Below, one piece after another: positions 13,003 to 25,553 of a stretch of 64,000 nt of DNA; position 1 is the stretch's first letter; each line of letters starts with the position of its first letter. Under the pieces are notes generated by a model. The model saw nothing but the letters and a program-made list of their open reading frames with translations. It had not been told where the DNA came from and did no database searches. Origin of the DNA: Parapristionchus giblindavisi (taxonomy: Eukaryota > Nematoda > Chromadorea > Rhabditida > Diplogasteridae); the NCBI GenBank assembly GCA_943737045.1, contig CALSFV010000208.1, positions 1,860,001 to 1,924,000 of the forward strand. The letters are read 5' to 3'. Made by a program: the position numbers and the translations under genes.

Positions 13003-13639
13003 TGAAACAATGGCCCTCATCTCTTCTCATTTACAATTATTCATTGCATGTCCATCTCTACCAATAATTGTTGCTCCATCACCAATTTGCATAATTATAT
13101 TAGAATCGTCATTTGGTCTCATCTCATTGATTATTCAATCACATCCAACGTTTCACAGAATATCTCTCATGGGACACAATTAGAGAAGAAGAAGAAGAAG
13201 TCATATATGGAAATTAGTAATTAATCGTGTCACTACATATATCAGTAAACAGTCCCTCTCTAATATTTTGTTTTCTCGCCTTGCCAAACGGTTCTGTATA
13301 AGACATAGAGAGTGAAAACTCTCAACACTTACTCATAGTTTAATAATACTTTTTTTTCTTAATTTTTGTCCCCTTCCGACTATCCCCAATATTATTTTTC
13401 CCATATCATACATTCATGTTTCATCGTCTATGATTAGATTTCTAAAATATGTTGAGTACGGCACGTGAAATATCAAGTGAGGTGAAGCACTAATCCGCTT
13501 AACAATGATTGTATCAGAGAAGAAAAAAGAATTGGTTACGGCGTGTTAGAATTGGCTAGGGTGGGTGAAAATGTGGGGAAAAATCAAAATTACAAAGTTC
13601 AAAGATCAAAAATCAACGAATAACAGGGGAGTGTAAGGA

Positions 13640-13845
13640 CACTAGACGCGGTGGGCACTGCCAAATTTGCATTTTCTAGCAGAGAGAGAGCATGATCTGG
13701 GTTGATTCTCTAACAATGAAATAAGTTTCAAGCTGCTATTATGAACGATGAAACGTTGAATTATCCGTTACGTTGTCATCTAATCTTGAACATATAATAT
13801 AAAATATTGAATACCTTAGTTGAGTGTACGACGATGAGTCGTTAA
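13640..13845 (+). repeat. Diverged dispersed repeat, inverted copy at 46.9-47.2 kb
   Basis: Shares blocks such as GAGAGAGAGCATGATCTGGG, GAAATAAGTTTCAAGCTG, ATTATGAACGATGA and GACGATGAGTCGTTAAA in the same order with the minus strand at about 46945-47165. Function unknown; probably an old transposon copy. Confidence 0.7.
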
Positions 13846-15513
13846 AAACTACTATCCATTGTCGTTCAATGATCTTCTATTATTTCATTGTTACTTTTGT
13901 ACTGTGAAATCGTTTCTTTTCCACTGAATACAATACTCGTACTCTACTGAATCACATCAATTGAGTTGTTCCATTCTCTATCTACATTTCCTATCTATCT
14001 CTATTTCCCTACCTCTCTCTCTCCACTCTCGTTATAGGATTTATCACTATCTCTCTATCCTTCTCTTTCCCCTTTCTCTATTTTCCTTCTCTATTCTCTT
14101 CCTTTTCTCTCCCTCTCTTTCCTTATCTCTCTCTTTTTCTCCTTTCTCTGTACCTCTTCATCACTTTCTCTCTCTCCCTCTCTATCTTTCACCCCCCCTC
14201 TCCTCTCTCTCTATCTCTTCTCATTCCTATACTTCTCCATGTCACACTCAGTTCTCAATTCTTCCTCATCTCAATCGATGTTACCCTCTTGACATCCCAC
14301 AACGTAAACGACGTCCTTAGCATCTGGAGCCCACCCTCTCACTCTTACTCTTTCTTTACTCTCGCTACTTCATGAGGTTCCCTTGTCTCTAGTCCCGCCT
14401 TCCTTCAATAGAAGTCGCCATCATTCTGAAGTCATTCCATTCCGTTCAAATTATACATAAGTTGAAGAGAAAGTGTCGAATGGTTACACCATAGACTGGA
14501 ACTTAAATAAACTCTTCCTTTTCTTTGCTCTTTCCACTCTCTGCCTACCCCAAAAAGATCACAATCATTGAATGCTCTCCTCTACCTCTATCTCATTCGC
14601 TCCGTCTCTCTACCACTATCTATATCAACCTTCACCATATCTATCCATCTCTCTCTTTATTTTCTCCAGGCTTGTAGAACCTCTGCGCTCATTCAATCAT
14701 TCTCTTTTATATTTATTCTCGTCGCTCCATTCTCATTCATTCTAACCAAAACATTGTGTATATAGGGGAATGAATGGGAGAGACTTAATGATAGGGGGGG
14801 GGGGAGAGGTAGAATATCTCTCTTCCCCCTATCTCTTCCCCTCTCACTCCCCGTCTCTCCTCCTCCCCTCCCCTCTCCTCCACCTCCCCTCTCCTCCACC
14901 TCCCCTCTCCTCCCCTACTCTCCCTCTCTATCTAATTCGTCTCATTCTTTTCCTCTTCATCTCTGCTCATTCTATTTTGTTCATTCTCAATGTCTCTCAC
15001 ATTCTCTTCATTCACTCTTCATCTCTCCTTCTACAACATTTCTGATAACGATTCATTCTCTCTCTCACTCACTCATTTCTATTCTCATCATATTCTTTTT
15101 CTTCTCATACAGCTCATACCATTCTAATCTTTTCGTCCTGTTTTGTCTCCTTTAATGAATTCCACCCTCTCCCTATCTATCTCAATTACACAATGTAGTA
15201 GTCACGCATTTTGATGTTTGGTCGGCCAGTAGTTTGAATGATAGAACCAAGTAGATATGAAGACATATTACCTCCTCCCCCCTCTCCTTCTTCTCACTAC
15301 TCTTCTCACATTTTAACACCATTATGATTCAGTTTTCAAAGGTTTCTATAACTTCTTATTGCTCCCTATCTTTCATTATATTTTTGTTCTCGTCGTTCAT
15401 TCTTCCTCTTCACTTGTTCTCTTCTTCTTCTTCTTCTACTTTGTCGTCGTCGTTTCTTCTTCTTCTTTCTCTTACTCTCGAGAGAAGTTTTCCAATTGGA
15501 GGAATACACGAGA

Positions 15514-18500
15514 ATGAATGGCGACACGAGAACTCGTCAACGTTTATTGTTGATGACAGCAAATGTCGGAAGTCTTTTTGAAGAGGTTTGTGTGTGTCTA
15601 CTCTTGTGAATGAACCTAACATCACTTTGTAGGGTCAACGTCTACAAGAGAGCTGGCTGGATGTCATTTCGGAGGTGAGAATTATGAGAGACATAGATGG
15701 ACATCAACATCAAAACAGAACTATTATCTGACGAATATTGGCTTCTTCTCATATTTTGCGTTTGTCGTTGTTTCAGCGAATTCTGGCTGAAGACGCCGAC
15801 TTTGCAGTGATCCATATGCAGGAGACGGGCGGGAAGAGATATGTGGAATGCTCAGCCCAGGTGTGACAATAGAAGGCAAAGGAATGATATAGCTACGTAG
15901 AGGGTACAATTGAGAACATCCATGAGTCGAGACCATAAAACTCTAGAATTCCCCATTAATAGACCTGACATGTAATGATACGTAATTATTCCTTTGCCGA
16001 TCAATCACAATAAAACTCTCTGCAAACAACTTTCAAACATAATTAATTCCTGTTTTAAATAACTTGTGCATTTACTAACTTCAGTAATTGGTAATCAATG
16101 AATTATTATCGGATGAATTTTGAGCACTTTTGTCGATGAGAAATGATTATCCGAAAATGTAATATTGTGTTTTTGTAGGTACCGATATTGATAAAGGAAC
16201 TAGCGTCGCGACTGAAAGAGTCGTATCCCCTATGCAAAGCTTTTCTTGATCTCAACTATACATCTCCATCCTACACTGTTAGTTCTTTCTCTTCACTTTT
16301 TTTCCTCTTCATGTATCATTTCCTCTCTTCTCTTTATGTCTACCATTATTCCATCTGTTTATCACTGTTCTCCCCATATATCTCTCCATTGACTTATTCA
16401 TTCATTAAGTATTTCATAATGTTTTCGTTATTCAGGCGCTCGGTTCAATATTCTTCATACATAAATTAGCAATTCGATTAGTCGAGCAATTCGACTTCGT
16501 ACGAAAACAATTCTGTGCACTTCCCCAAGAGTCTTTTGTACGTTTTTTCATCATTCATCTACTGTTTTGTACGACAAGTAATCGATTTCCAGAATGTGAA
16601 ACTGAAAATTTAAGCTACCATGGCACTGCTGTAGCAGGTGCATAATATCTTATTCTCGCTTCTGTCGTACAGGTGGAAATTCGTTGTGATGGTCTGGACA
16701 ATGAATCAATGGCCATCAAGAGAAAGTTCCCGAAACATTTCTGGCCTGCCATCAAATGGGGGCGAAAGGGATACCTGCATACCAGATGGAGAATCAATGA
16801 AAGGTCATAATATTCCAGTAATATTTTGAGTGGGTTGAGTAAATTATAACAGAAAATATATTATCGCTAATAATGCGCAATTACTTGATTTAACTTAACT
16901 AGTTAATCAATTCCTTACTAAATTACTGCTGTAATGATTGTTTTGTAATTGCAGAATAGTGGATCTGATCAATGTACATCTCTTCCATGACGAATCCAAT
17001 CTCGCACTCATTCACGAGGTCAGAATTTGATTAAATTTCCGTTCTTTTTCATTCCTGTTCCGTTCTTTAGAATCCCTCGCTCTACAGTTCGAATAGAAAG
17101 AGAGCATTGGATTATGTAATTGAACAATGTGTACTAGTAGGTGACGATGATACTATGATAAACAGGTATTCTCCATTCACTCATTCAATAAATAATTTAA
17201 TGTTTCTCTCGTCAATGATGCAGTTTTTAAGATGAGAAAAGTGAACGAAAATATTTTTCGGAGAAACACGGAAGTGGGGGGTGTAGTCCTGATTAGTGTG
17301 GGTCGATAAAGCAAACAAATGTGTCACATTGTAGATACATCTTCGGAGATCTCAATTTTCGTCTGGACAGTCGATCTTTTCTTAATGTAAGTCCCGAAAG
17401 TCATTAGCATTCCCTTGTGTGACTGCGTGTGTAAGAGAATGATCCAATTACAGAGATTAACAGAAGGCAGAGCTGGTCCTCATGCAATGGATGATTTCAG
17501 TCACGGATCACAGGTTTCATTTCAGCACACTTTCATTTTTTAAAACTTCGTGTTCGCTTTAATCGGATATTATACGTAGGCTAGCCAAATGCGATTATTC
17601 ATAATCGTTGAAATGCTAAATCTATTCACGTTATACGATGTACTTTGTTTAGCGGAGTTTGAACTTCAATGCTTTCACCTATCGATGTTCCATACAGAGA
17701 TCTGTTAGAAAATGATGAATATTATTGCAACATTGGATAATAAGCTACTGACATGTATTGAGGATCTACTGAAAGACGGAATACAAGCTCGTCTGGAACT
17801 GAGCGCTCCTGATAATCTACGAAGAACTGTGTCCGCAATCGAATTCAGAAGAGAAGATGGAGAAGATAACGAGAAGTTGAATTCAATCCAAGTAATGACA
17901 CTTATTATATTATTGCAGTTGTGTCCTTCGAATCGAAAAGAAGCGATTCGATTATTTCAATCACGTAAAGCTGCTGGCCGAGTGGGAAAGCTACTTGGCT
18001 GATGACAAAGAGGTTTTTGTTGTTTGAGGGATCTGTGATCAATGGAGAACCATCGTTTCAGGCTAAAAATTTCCCAGAATTATACGAGGTACCCATCACG
18101 TTCCCTCCCACGTACGTTGTTTATTGATTCGATATTATTAATTAAATTTACATAATACTATTCTGCAATCAATAATTGTCGTAATCTTAATTTTTTTGCA
18201 ATTTTAAAATTTGAACCGAAAAATTGTTGTTATAACGATGAAAACAGCAAAAGGACTAAATCCGATTAAGATATCCGTGGAGTGAAGATCCACTCGATTC
18301 CGGTGTATTCATGAAAACCCGTGCTCCTGCATGGTGTGATAGAGTATTGATGAACGAAACAGCATTTGAGTGAGTTCAGCCTGGCCCATTCCAATAATCA
18401 ATGATATTGTCGCAGTAATTACGACCACAACACGGCTATCTATGAGAGTATAGGCAAGCAAACATGTATGGGAGATCACAAGGTATGATAGATAGTGTGT

Positions 18501-18587
18501 GTGTGCGCGCATCATATACATTTATCATCATCACTCAATCCAATCATATGATTTCAGCCGGTTCTTCTCGCCGTGAGTCTCAAATAG
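15514..18587 (+). CDS. ipp-5: Type I inositol-1,4,5-trisphosphate 5-phosphatase (INPP5A orthologue)
   Basis: Sixteen exons: 15514-15585, 15633-15674, 15777-15860, 16179-16277, 16436-16537, 16673-16803, 16955-17018, 17071-17165, 17335-17386, 17454-17513, 17709-17875, 17919-18012, 18062-18111, 18271-18369, 18416-18482, 18558-18587, all in phase, 435 residues (human INPP5A is about 412). Motifs in order: LLMTANVGSLFE, IHMQETGGK, ALGSIFFIHK, WGRKGYLHTRW, DLINVHLFHDESNL, FGDLNFRLDSRS, EKKRFDYF, TFPPTYPWSED, TRAPAWCDRVLM, CMGDHKPVLLAVSLK. These are the conserved 5-phosphatase catalytic and metal-binding motifs (QE, GDLNFRLD, PAWCDR, GDHKPV). The enzyme removes the 5-phosphate of Ins(1,4,5)P3 and ends Ca2+ release. 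An in-frame stop upstream fixes the start. The C-terminus ends just after SLK and lacks the CAAX-type membrane anchor I would expect for INPP5A. Exon 11-12 uses a 43-bp intron; a 27-bp alternative would break the frame. Confidence 0.93.
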
Positions 18588-19089
18588 TGTCACACTTCAG
18601 TCACGGTCTTCTTTTTCCTGTCAGAAACTCCCAGAACTTCCCCGATTATTCATTGAATCTGAAGAATACCAACTATATCCCATATAGCTTCTTTCTTTAT
18701 ACAGTTTTTCATGTGTAGACTGATTATTTTATCTTGCTTAGAATTCGTTTTTTTCCCATTTCGTATCCCTTTCTCAATTAGTCTTCTATTTCTCGCTGAA
18801 TGTCACAAAAACAACATCCAATCCCAATTCTCTCATCTTTCTCTTTATTCCTCTATCTTCATCAATTCCAACGATCATTTACTTACTGCCCTTCATTCCT
18901 CACTAACATTACCTACGCAACCATTCATTCCATGTTCTTTTCTAGGATATTTCCTGCACAATTCGCTGCTTGGCTCGGTTCTCTTTATTAGGACGGTTCT
19001 AACATTTAGACAAATAATTGATTAGAGTATATGTGCGCAAAAAAGATTTAAAAAGACAGAAGACTCCACTAGAAGTATATAGTATAATA

Positions 19090-19091
<2 letters not shown>

Positions 19092-19158
<67 letters not shown>
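19092..19158. repeat. (TA)n microsatellite, unit A
   Basis: About 67 bp of pure TA dinucleotide, equivalent to 27438-27504 and 36570-36599. Confidence 0.95.
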
Positions 19159-19164
<6 letters not shown>

Positions 19165-19244
19165 ACCGTCCAAATATAATGTATGTTACTATATGTTTTA
19201 TGTTATATGTGCTTCATGATATAAAAATGAAATACTCAAGATAT

Positions 19245-20460
19245 TCACAAGGGAACCAGGATTCCCGTGGCGATATGTCTCTAGACATATGCCATTCGAA
19301 TCTGTATCCGATTCTGATAGGACAACGTTGATAAGCAATCTCAAATGTTTATGAGCTTTGAGAAAATTGACATTGAAATTCGGCTATATGATTTGGAAAT
19401 TCCTATGGTATCCTACACAAACCATCCGGATGGGTTCATTCACTCATCTATCAACTCCCCGAACAAGTACTTGTGTGGTGCAGTGGAAAAGGTAGCTGCG
19501 TTTACTTTTGACTGTCATGAGTTCGATCCCCCGCTGCAGCAATATTCTTTTGCGGATTTTGTTCTTGTCGAAAGATTGATTTTTTTTTGCTGTGATTATG
19601 AAAGCTTGAAAAGAGAACATCTTATCAGTGTGAACTTACAACAAAATGAGTGAAGTAAAAAAAGGAATTTTGCATCTCGGGCACATAATTAATGAACAGG
19701 TAGACGATGAGTTAAAAAATGGAAGCATTTAACGTACTCGCATGATCTTTGATCTTTGAACTCTCATATCTGTTTTTCAGGTCATTCATTTCTTGACTCA
19801 TGATGGAGATGTTAAAGTGAACTTTGATTTTTTCATGGCATTATTTTTGCAATCTCCTACCTCTCTCTCTCCACTCCTCTCATACGAGGTCGAGGTCATG
19901 CAATGAATGACCTGAAAAACAGATATGAGAGTTCAAAGATCAAAGATAATGCGAGTACGTTAAATGCTTCCATTTTTTAACTCATCGTCTGCCTGTTCAT
20001 TAATTATGTGCCCGAGATGTGGAATTCTTTTTTTTTTAATTTCACTCATTTTGTTGTTAAAGTTCACACTGATATTCTCTTGTTCTCTTTTCTAGCTTTC
20101 ATAATCACAGCAAAAAAAAAATCAATCTTTCGACAAGAACAAAATCCGCAAAAGATTATCGCTGCAGCGGGGGATCGAACTCATGACAGTCAAAAGTAAA
20201 CGCAGCTACCTTTTCCACTGCACCACACAAGTACTTGTTCGGGGAGTTGATAGATGAGTGAATGAACCCATCCGGATGGTTTGTGTAGGATACCATAGGA
20301 ATTTCCAAATCATATAGCCGAATTTCAATGTCAATTTTCTCAAAGCTCATAAACATTTGAGATTGCTTATCAACGGTGTCCTATCAGAATCGGATGCAGA
20401 TTCGAATGGTATATGTCTCTAGACATATAGCAACGGGAATACATTATGGTTCCCTTGTGA
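19245..20460. mobile_element. Fold-back (long inverted repeat) element, unit A
   Basis: Arms of about 546 and 559 bp (19245-19790 and 19902-20460) are near-perfect inverted copies separated by a loop of about 111 bp. Outer ends read TCACAAGGGAACC and GGTTCCCTTGTGA. The 102-residue frame at 19345-19653 is simply the arm and reappears inverted; I see no transposase. Each arm carries a tRNA-like block, so the element may descend from a tRNA-derived SINE. Confidence 0.85.
19473..19540 (+). other. tRNA-like (SINE-type pol III) block in the fold-back arm
   Basis: TGTGGTGCAGTGGAAAAGG resembles an A box and GAGTTCGATCCCC, 45 bases later, is a good B box. The acceptor stem does not close, so it is not a functional tRNA. 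The mirrored copy is at about 20161-20230 and others are in unit B. Confidence 0.5.
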
Positions 20461-20938
20461 GAAATACATCAAAGGTTTAAACATTCACCAACCAACATCT
20501 ACATTACTTCCAGAAATATTCATCTAGAAGATCTGGTATCTTTTTTTAAATTAAAACCATTTTTAGCCCTTGTACAAATTTATTCGTTTTTTTCTAGAAA
20601 TTCTCTCCTTACTCCTTTTCGTTCATATCTTTTCTCACAAATACCTGTGTGGCTCATTCCACTGATGAGGCCCCAACCACACGTTTCGGTTCGGTGTCTG
20701 GATCCCGGGACCAAAACACCGAGCCGCTCACCTTATACACATTATTATCAATAATTTTTTCATAAATTATATACAGTAATAATAATAATATCATTTATTC
20801 TATAAATTAGTTGTGGGGGGCCGGAGGACAAGAGAGATCAAGAATCGTTTTAATTTTTGCTACCACTTCTCTTGGACACTTCACTGTGTTGTTTAGATGC
20901 CTTTGGGACACTGAAATGTTTTCATTTATATGGCTTCT

Positions 20939-21557
20939 TGTGAAGTACTAATGATGTGAATAATATTCAGCCAATGCTCAATGGCTGATCTCTCCTTTCA
21001 ACCATTTTCCGAAAAGTTTCATGCTGAATGCGTGCGAAAAAGTCAGAATTGTGCTTGAATCAGTTTTCAACTTGCTTTCAGTAACATTCTGTCTTAGTAC
21101 TTTCCATTGTCCATAAGCAATAGGAAAATCGTTTATTTTCGAAAATTTAAAAGTTCAATTTGAGTGCCTACTTTCACGGAAAATTTCTAAAATATTGCAG
21201 TTTTTCGACTCGAATGCTGCGACAATGAGCCAATGACAATGACAATGCGAAGTTTCATGTTGAGTAAACATAGCAGAACTGGAATCCCGACATTCGGCTC
21301 ACTTTTGAAAAATCGATTCCATGACCCCGGGGTCATGGCAAAAAAAAGAATTTTCCAAAATTAACGATTTTCATATTGATTATATACATTGTAAAGTACT
21401 ATGACAGAATGTTACAGAATGCAAGTTGGAAACTGATTCAAGCACAATTCTGATTTTTTTGCACGCATTCAGAACGAAAAGTTTCGAAAAATGGTTGAAA
21501 GGATAGATCAGCCATTGATCATTGGCTGAATATTTTTCACATCATTAGTACTTCACA
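20939..21557. mobile_element. Second fold-back element, unit A
   Basis: 619 bp with inverted ends TGTGAAGTACTAATGATGTG. The arms carry GGCTGATCTCTCCTTTCAACC, written here only in part, and matching inverse blocks such as GTTGAAAGGATAGATCAGCC. The centre includes the palindrome CCATGACCCCGGGGTCATGG. No coding capacity; same element at 30279-30896. Confidence 0.8.
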
Positions 21558-21577
21558 GCAAGTGTTGTGCCATCGTT

Positions 21578-21705
<128 letters not shown>

Positions 21706-22086
21706 TAATGCATTTTACAAGAAAACAAGGTACAGAAAAGAAAAATAAATTAAATTATATAGATTATTATATAGGTTATGTAGTGAATTTTCGTGCACGA
21801 GCACGATGTATCAATAGATAATCGTTCGATAGTCTCGATTTCCTTTTACTCTCTCTTCCTCTTTCTCCTCTCACTATCTCGGTCTGTGTAAATCAACCGG
21901 TTTGCAGCCGTGTAAACGAAATTTTACATCACATAAATTATTTTATCAAAAATATGGCTCGTGTTGAGCATACATACAGTTGTGGGGACGGAGGAATAGA
22001 TCAAAGATCATATGACAAAGATCAAAGATCATATATCAGAGATCAAGAATCATTTTAATCCCGCTCGTTTTGCCAACTCCCACTCC

Positions 22087-25000
22087 TCACTTGGACTTCT
22101 CACTGCGCTTTTTATGAGCCTTGGCGACACTGAAAAATCAAATTAAATTTTAAAAAAATAGATAAAATTTAATGATTGTAACATACGCCTCTCCTTTCCG
22201 TGGTGTAGACTTAGAGCCGCTGAAAAGATATCAAAGATTAAAGATAAAAGATGCAATGTCAAACGGGTGATTTCCAAATACTCATATAAAATAATTTACA
22301 AAAAGACAATTAATTAATTACTTCTTGTTCTCAGCATCCTTTCCGCGGTGTTCACTCGCAGTTCCCCTGGAAATATTTTTTGAAAAATAAATTTCAAACA
22401 AATCCGCGAATAAGAAATGCAACAATAATTGTTGTAATTTTTTCGATCTGTTAATTGAAATAAATGAACGATATCAATTTCTATTTTCGATATAGTGATT
22501 CGATATGGTCAGTTTTCAAGGATGATTAGTTAACCGTTTTTAAAAGTTGTCCAATCGGGATAAGCTTCGATAAAATATGTGAAAATATGTGCAAAAAAAA
22601 CAACCTACACTGGAGTATTTCCAGACTTTCTCTTTCTAGCAATTGATGCCTTCTCATCCTTTTCTCTGCAATTGATTTTTGGTCAAAGATCAAATATAAA
22701 ATTTCAAGGTTTTCCAAAAAAAAATCAAAGTTCAAAGATCAAAGATCAAGTATGACCATACGCTTTATCATCTCCATGTTCACGTTTCTTCGATGTCGTG
22801 GCATTCTTCATTGATCTGGTAAGTGATAGCCTCACTTTGGTCCTGAACAATATTGATTTAATCAGTATCATTGTAATGAAAATATGCAATTCTACCCTAC
22901 TAATAACTGGGTCAACGTCTTGCAAATAGTTGACACAGGTTGGCAAAAGATTGAAACAAGGAGGGAGTGGAACCACGACCTTTGCCTATCGGGGGCATGG
23001 CTCTAACCACTAAGCTACCAGCGATCCATTATTATTGATATTTTACAAAGTGACTTACTGCTCTTTGTTATCTTCTTTCTTGTAATCAGGCGGAAAGTCT
23101 TCTGTTGGAGGATCGTTAACGATGCTCTTCTGGTTCTCAAAATCTGCTGGCTTAATCTGAAACCGATAAACTTGGCATCGAGCCAAGATATTATCTGTAT
23201 CTCATCTCTAGTGCACTCTCACCATGATCACACCCATTCCAAGATTCTTTTTGATGTTGATGACCGCTCCATAATTGTAGATGTCTTCCTGAAATATTGA
23301 TTGTGACTTTTTGTATGACCTCCTGTCCTACAGTATACCTCGTATCGAGAAGCAGTGAATACGGTAATCACTGCTCCGCCAGCGAATGCATCCCAGCCAC
23401 GTTGGACGACCTGTAGTGGACAATATGCTCTTTGAAATTTCCCCTCTGTCCACACACTCTAGCTTTCTTTGTCTGCGAGAGAGTATAGCCAGAGCGGAGA
23501 GTAAAATTAGCTTGGGGTGAACCGTTAGATCCGACTAATCTAATTGTGGTGTATGTTTACCTGATGACCCCGAATCATCTTGCTAACTCCGAGCTTCTTC
23601 AAAAGCTCCTTTGCCTCTTTCTCGCCAAAGTTGAACGAGCAACCGCGAACGCGATTCGGCTTCCAGCCCGTGCAGCCAACCTGGAATGCGATCTTTGATC
23701 TTTGATCTTTGATCTTTGATCTTTGATCTCTGATCTTTGATCTTTCATCTTTGATCTTTCATCTTTGATCTCTGATCGGTGTCTGGACAAGAGCCGAAAC
23801 ACCAGCCACTTTTGCTCATTATCGCTATTAGACCATCTAAAAATGGTTTAAGAAAAATTCATCATTCAATATCTGATATGAAATCTTTGATCAGTGATCT
23901 TTGATCAAATCATGGATTTTTGATCTTTGATCAAATCGTGGATCTTTGATCTTTCATCAAATCTTGGATCTTTGATCTTTGATCAAATCTTGGATCTTTG
24001 ATCTTTGATCCGATCTTTGTTCTTCGATCTTTAATCAAATCGTTGATCTTAGATCTTTGATCTTTGGTCCAATCTTTGATCTTTGATCGTTGATCAAATC
24101 TTTCATCTCACCTGAGGATCCGACCATAGTAGGTCTTTTATCATTCCTTGCACATTGACGATCGGTCGCTCGATCGAACGGAGGTCATCGAGAGATTGTA
24201 GACTTGGCGAGAGACCTGTTTAAGATCAAAGATCAAAACACAAAGATCAAAGATCAAACTATGACGATCAAATACCTCCGTGCATACATAAAATCTTCTT
24301 AGATATAACGGCAGCCAGTGGAAGGTAGGAGAAGAACTCGTTGAACTTCTCGTATAGCATCATGGTGTCGCCTTCGGCACATCTGAACGATTAAAGATCA
24401 AAGATCAAACTACAAGATCAAAGATCAAACTTCATTTCTATATCGTCATAGAATCCGTAATCCTGGTTGATGTGAGCGATTTCGTGGTTGCCACGGAGCA
24501 TGAAGACATTCTTCGGAAAGAGCAGCTTCATAGCGATGATTATACATAGTACCTGTAGTTTGATCTTTGATTTTTGTATTTTGATCTCGCCAACCTCAAT
24601 CGAATGATGTCCTCTGTCGACGTAATCTCCCAGAAAGAGAAAGCGTTTTGTACTCGGGAAACCACAAATGTGAAAGACCCGCTTAAGATCTGTGAGCTGA
24701 CCGTGTATGTCACCACAAACGAAACTGAAAGTTGATATTTGATCTTTGATCTTTGATCTTTGAACTCTCACGTCGGTGACTCAATTTCGAGCAGTGATGG
24801 TTCGTTCTTGACTACGGTAGTGATCTGAAAAAAACTCTGTCAAACTTTCTTTTGATAAATCATGAGCAAAAAGTCCATACAATCACTCCATACTATGAAA
24901 AACCGTGTCGTATGTCATATGTCATGTCATACGTACCATATCGAGTATCTTGACAAAGTCTTCGGTCTTGTACGAGAACTTTGAGGTATCTGACTTCATA

Positions 25001-25230
25001 TAGTTTATTATGATAGATTTAAGCCATTTCCTGGTCTTGTCGCTTGATTCCTGAAACCAATGATCCTCAAATCATAGTTCATAGATGAAAGACCAAAGAT
25101 CATGAATCAAAGATCAAAGATCAACCTTCTTATTCGACGAACTCTTCGTTTTACTCTTCTTCGACTTTGACTTTGTCTTCTTCGACATTTTCTCCTTGTA
25201 GGCAGCCCTCATCACCGATTCGATACCCAT
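22087..25230 (-). CDS. PP1-like Ser/Thr protein phosphatase, copy A
   Basis: Sixteen exons from ATG 25230 to TGA 22087, about 448 residues. Residues 1-35 are Lys/Ser-rich ([10 protein letters not shown]). The PPP catalytic core follows: GDIHGQ (D96, H98), GDYVDRG (D124), RGNHE (N156, H157), [14 protein letters not shown] (H209), LLWSDPQ, RGHQVVQRGW (H283) and VFTASRYE. All metal ligands and the catalytic His are present, so it should be an active Mn/Fe-dependent phosphatase. It departs from canonical PP1 at the beta12-13 loop (TAS in place of [13 protein letters not shown] in place of YCGEFDNAGA), near the microcystin site. After IKPADF comes a basic tail of about 110 residues built from five small exons ([21 protein letters not shown]). 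It fits the nematode-expanded PP1-like families. Nearly every intron contains GATCAAA heptamers. Confidence 0.9.
22961..23037 (-). other. tRNA-like pseudogene/SINE block in a phosphatase intron, unit A
   Basis: Minus strand reads GCTGGTAGCTTAGTGGTTAG (A-box-like) and GTCGTGGTTCCACTCC (B-box-like). Stems are imperfect and no clear anticodon loop forms. The unit B copy at about 32257-32326 has one extra base in the B box (GTGGGTTCCACTCC). Confidence 0.45.
23692..23775. repeat. (TTTGATC)n heptamer array, unit A
   Basis: About 12 consecutive heptamers with a few variants (CTTTCATC, TCTGATC) inside a phosphatase intron. Unit B keeps only about 4 units at 32986-33014. Confidence 0.9.
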
Positions 25231-25256
25231 GATTTCCTGCGATACAAATATTTTCT

Positions 25257-25368
25257 TTAAAGGACATCCCGAGCTTATTTGAAACTATCCGCTCTGGCAA
25301 TGCTCTCTAGCTTGCTTTGTATACGAGAGAGCGTTATTAGAGTGGAGAGTGAAATTAGCGTGCCTTTA
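25257..25368. mobile_element. Palindromic MITE family 1, unit A copy 1
   Basis: TTAAAGGACATCCCGAGC start and TTAGCGTGCCTTTAA end, TTAA on both sides, hairpin interior with ACTATCCGCTCT. It lies just upstream of the phosphatase start codon. Confidence 0.75.
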
Positions 25369-25553
25369 AGACCTTCCACGATGTAAAAACCCGTCGTGAA
25401 ATCTGGAGAAAACTCACAGTAAAAGACGAGACCACCGTTGAGAAGAAGCGATGATCGAAGGAATGAAATGGAAAGAAATAAAGGCTGGCAATCAAATTGA
25501 TTTATGACGAATTATTCAATTAATGACATTACTTGATGTAATTAATTGAATAA

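Larger units (their letters stand above)
11915..15513. other. Intergenic: strand-asymmetric pyrimidine tracts plus two dispersed repeats
   Basis: Runs of nearly pure C/T occur at about 12485-12680, 13960-14270, 14570-14990 and 15060-15180. They generate long Ser/Leu frames that are not credible genes. The 5-phosphatase promoter presumably lies at the right end. Confidence 0.6.

Noticed and set aside
13961..14320. Long Ser/Leu/Phe frames in C/T-rich DNA (also 43041-43662, 14770-15045, 9535-9945, 42232-42488)
   Set aside because: Low-complexity pyrimidine tracts open in several frames at once, no domain or splice support.
17876..17918. Frameshift in the 5-phosphatase at exon 11-12
   Set aside because: A 43-bp intron with donor AA|GTTGAA restores the frame, so no mutation is needed.
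19345..19653. 102-residue frame MFMSFEKIDIEIRLYD repeated at four places
   Set aside because: Lies entirely in arms of the fold-back element, appears in both orientations and contains the tRNA-like block.
23692..24110. CRISPR-like array of TTTGATC repeats
   Set aside because: Seven-base units without unique spacers, in an intron of a eukaryotic gene.
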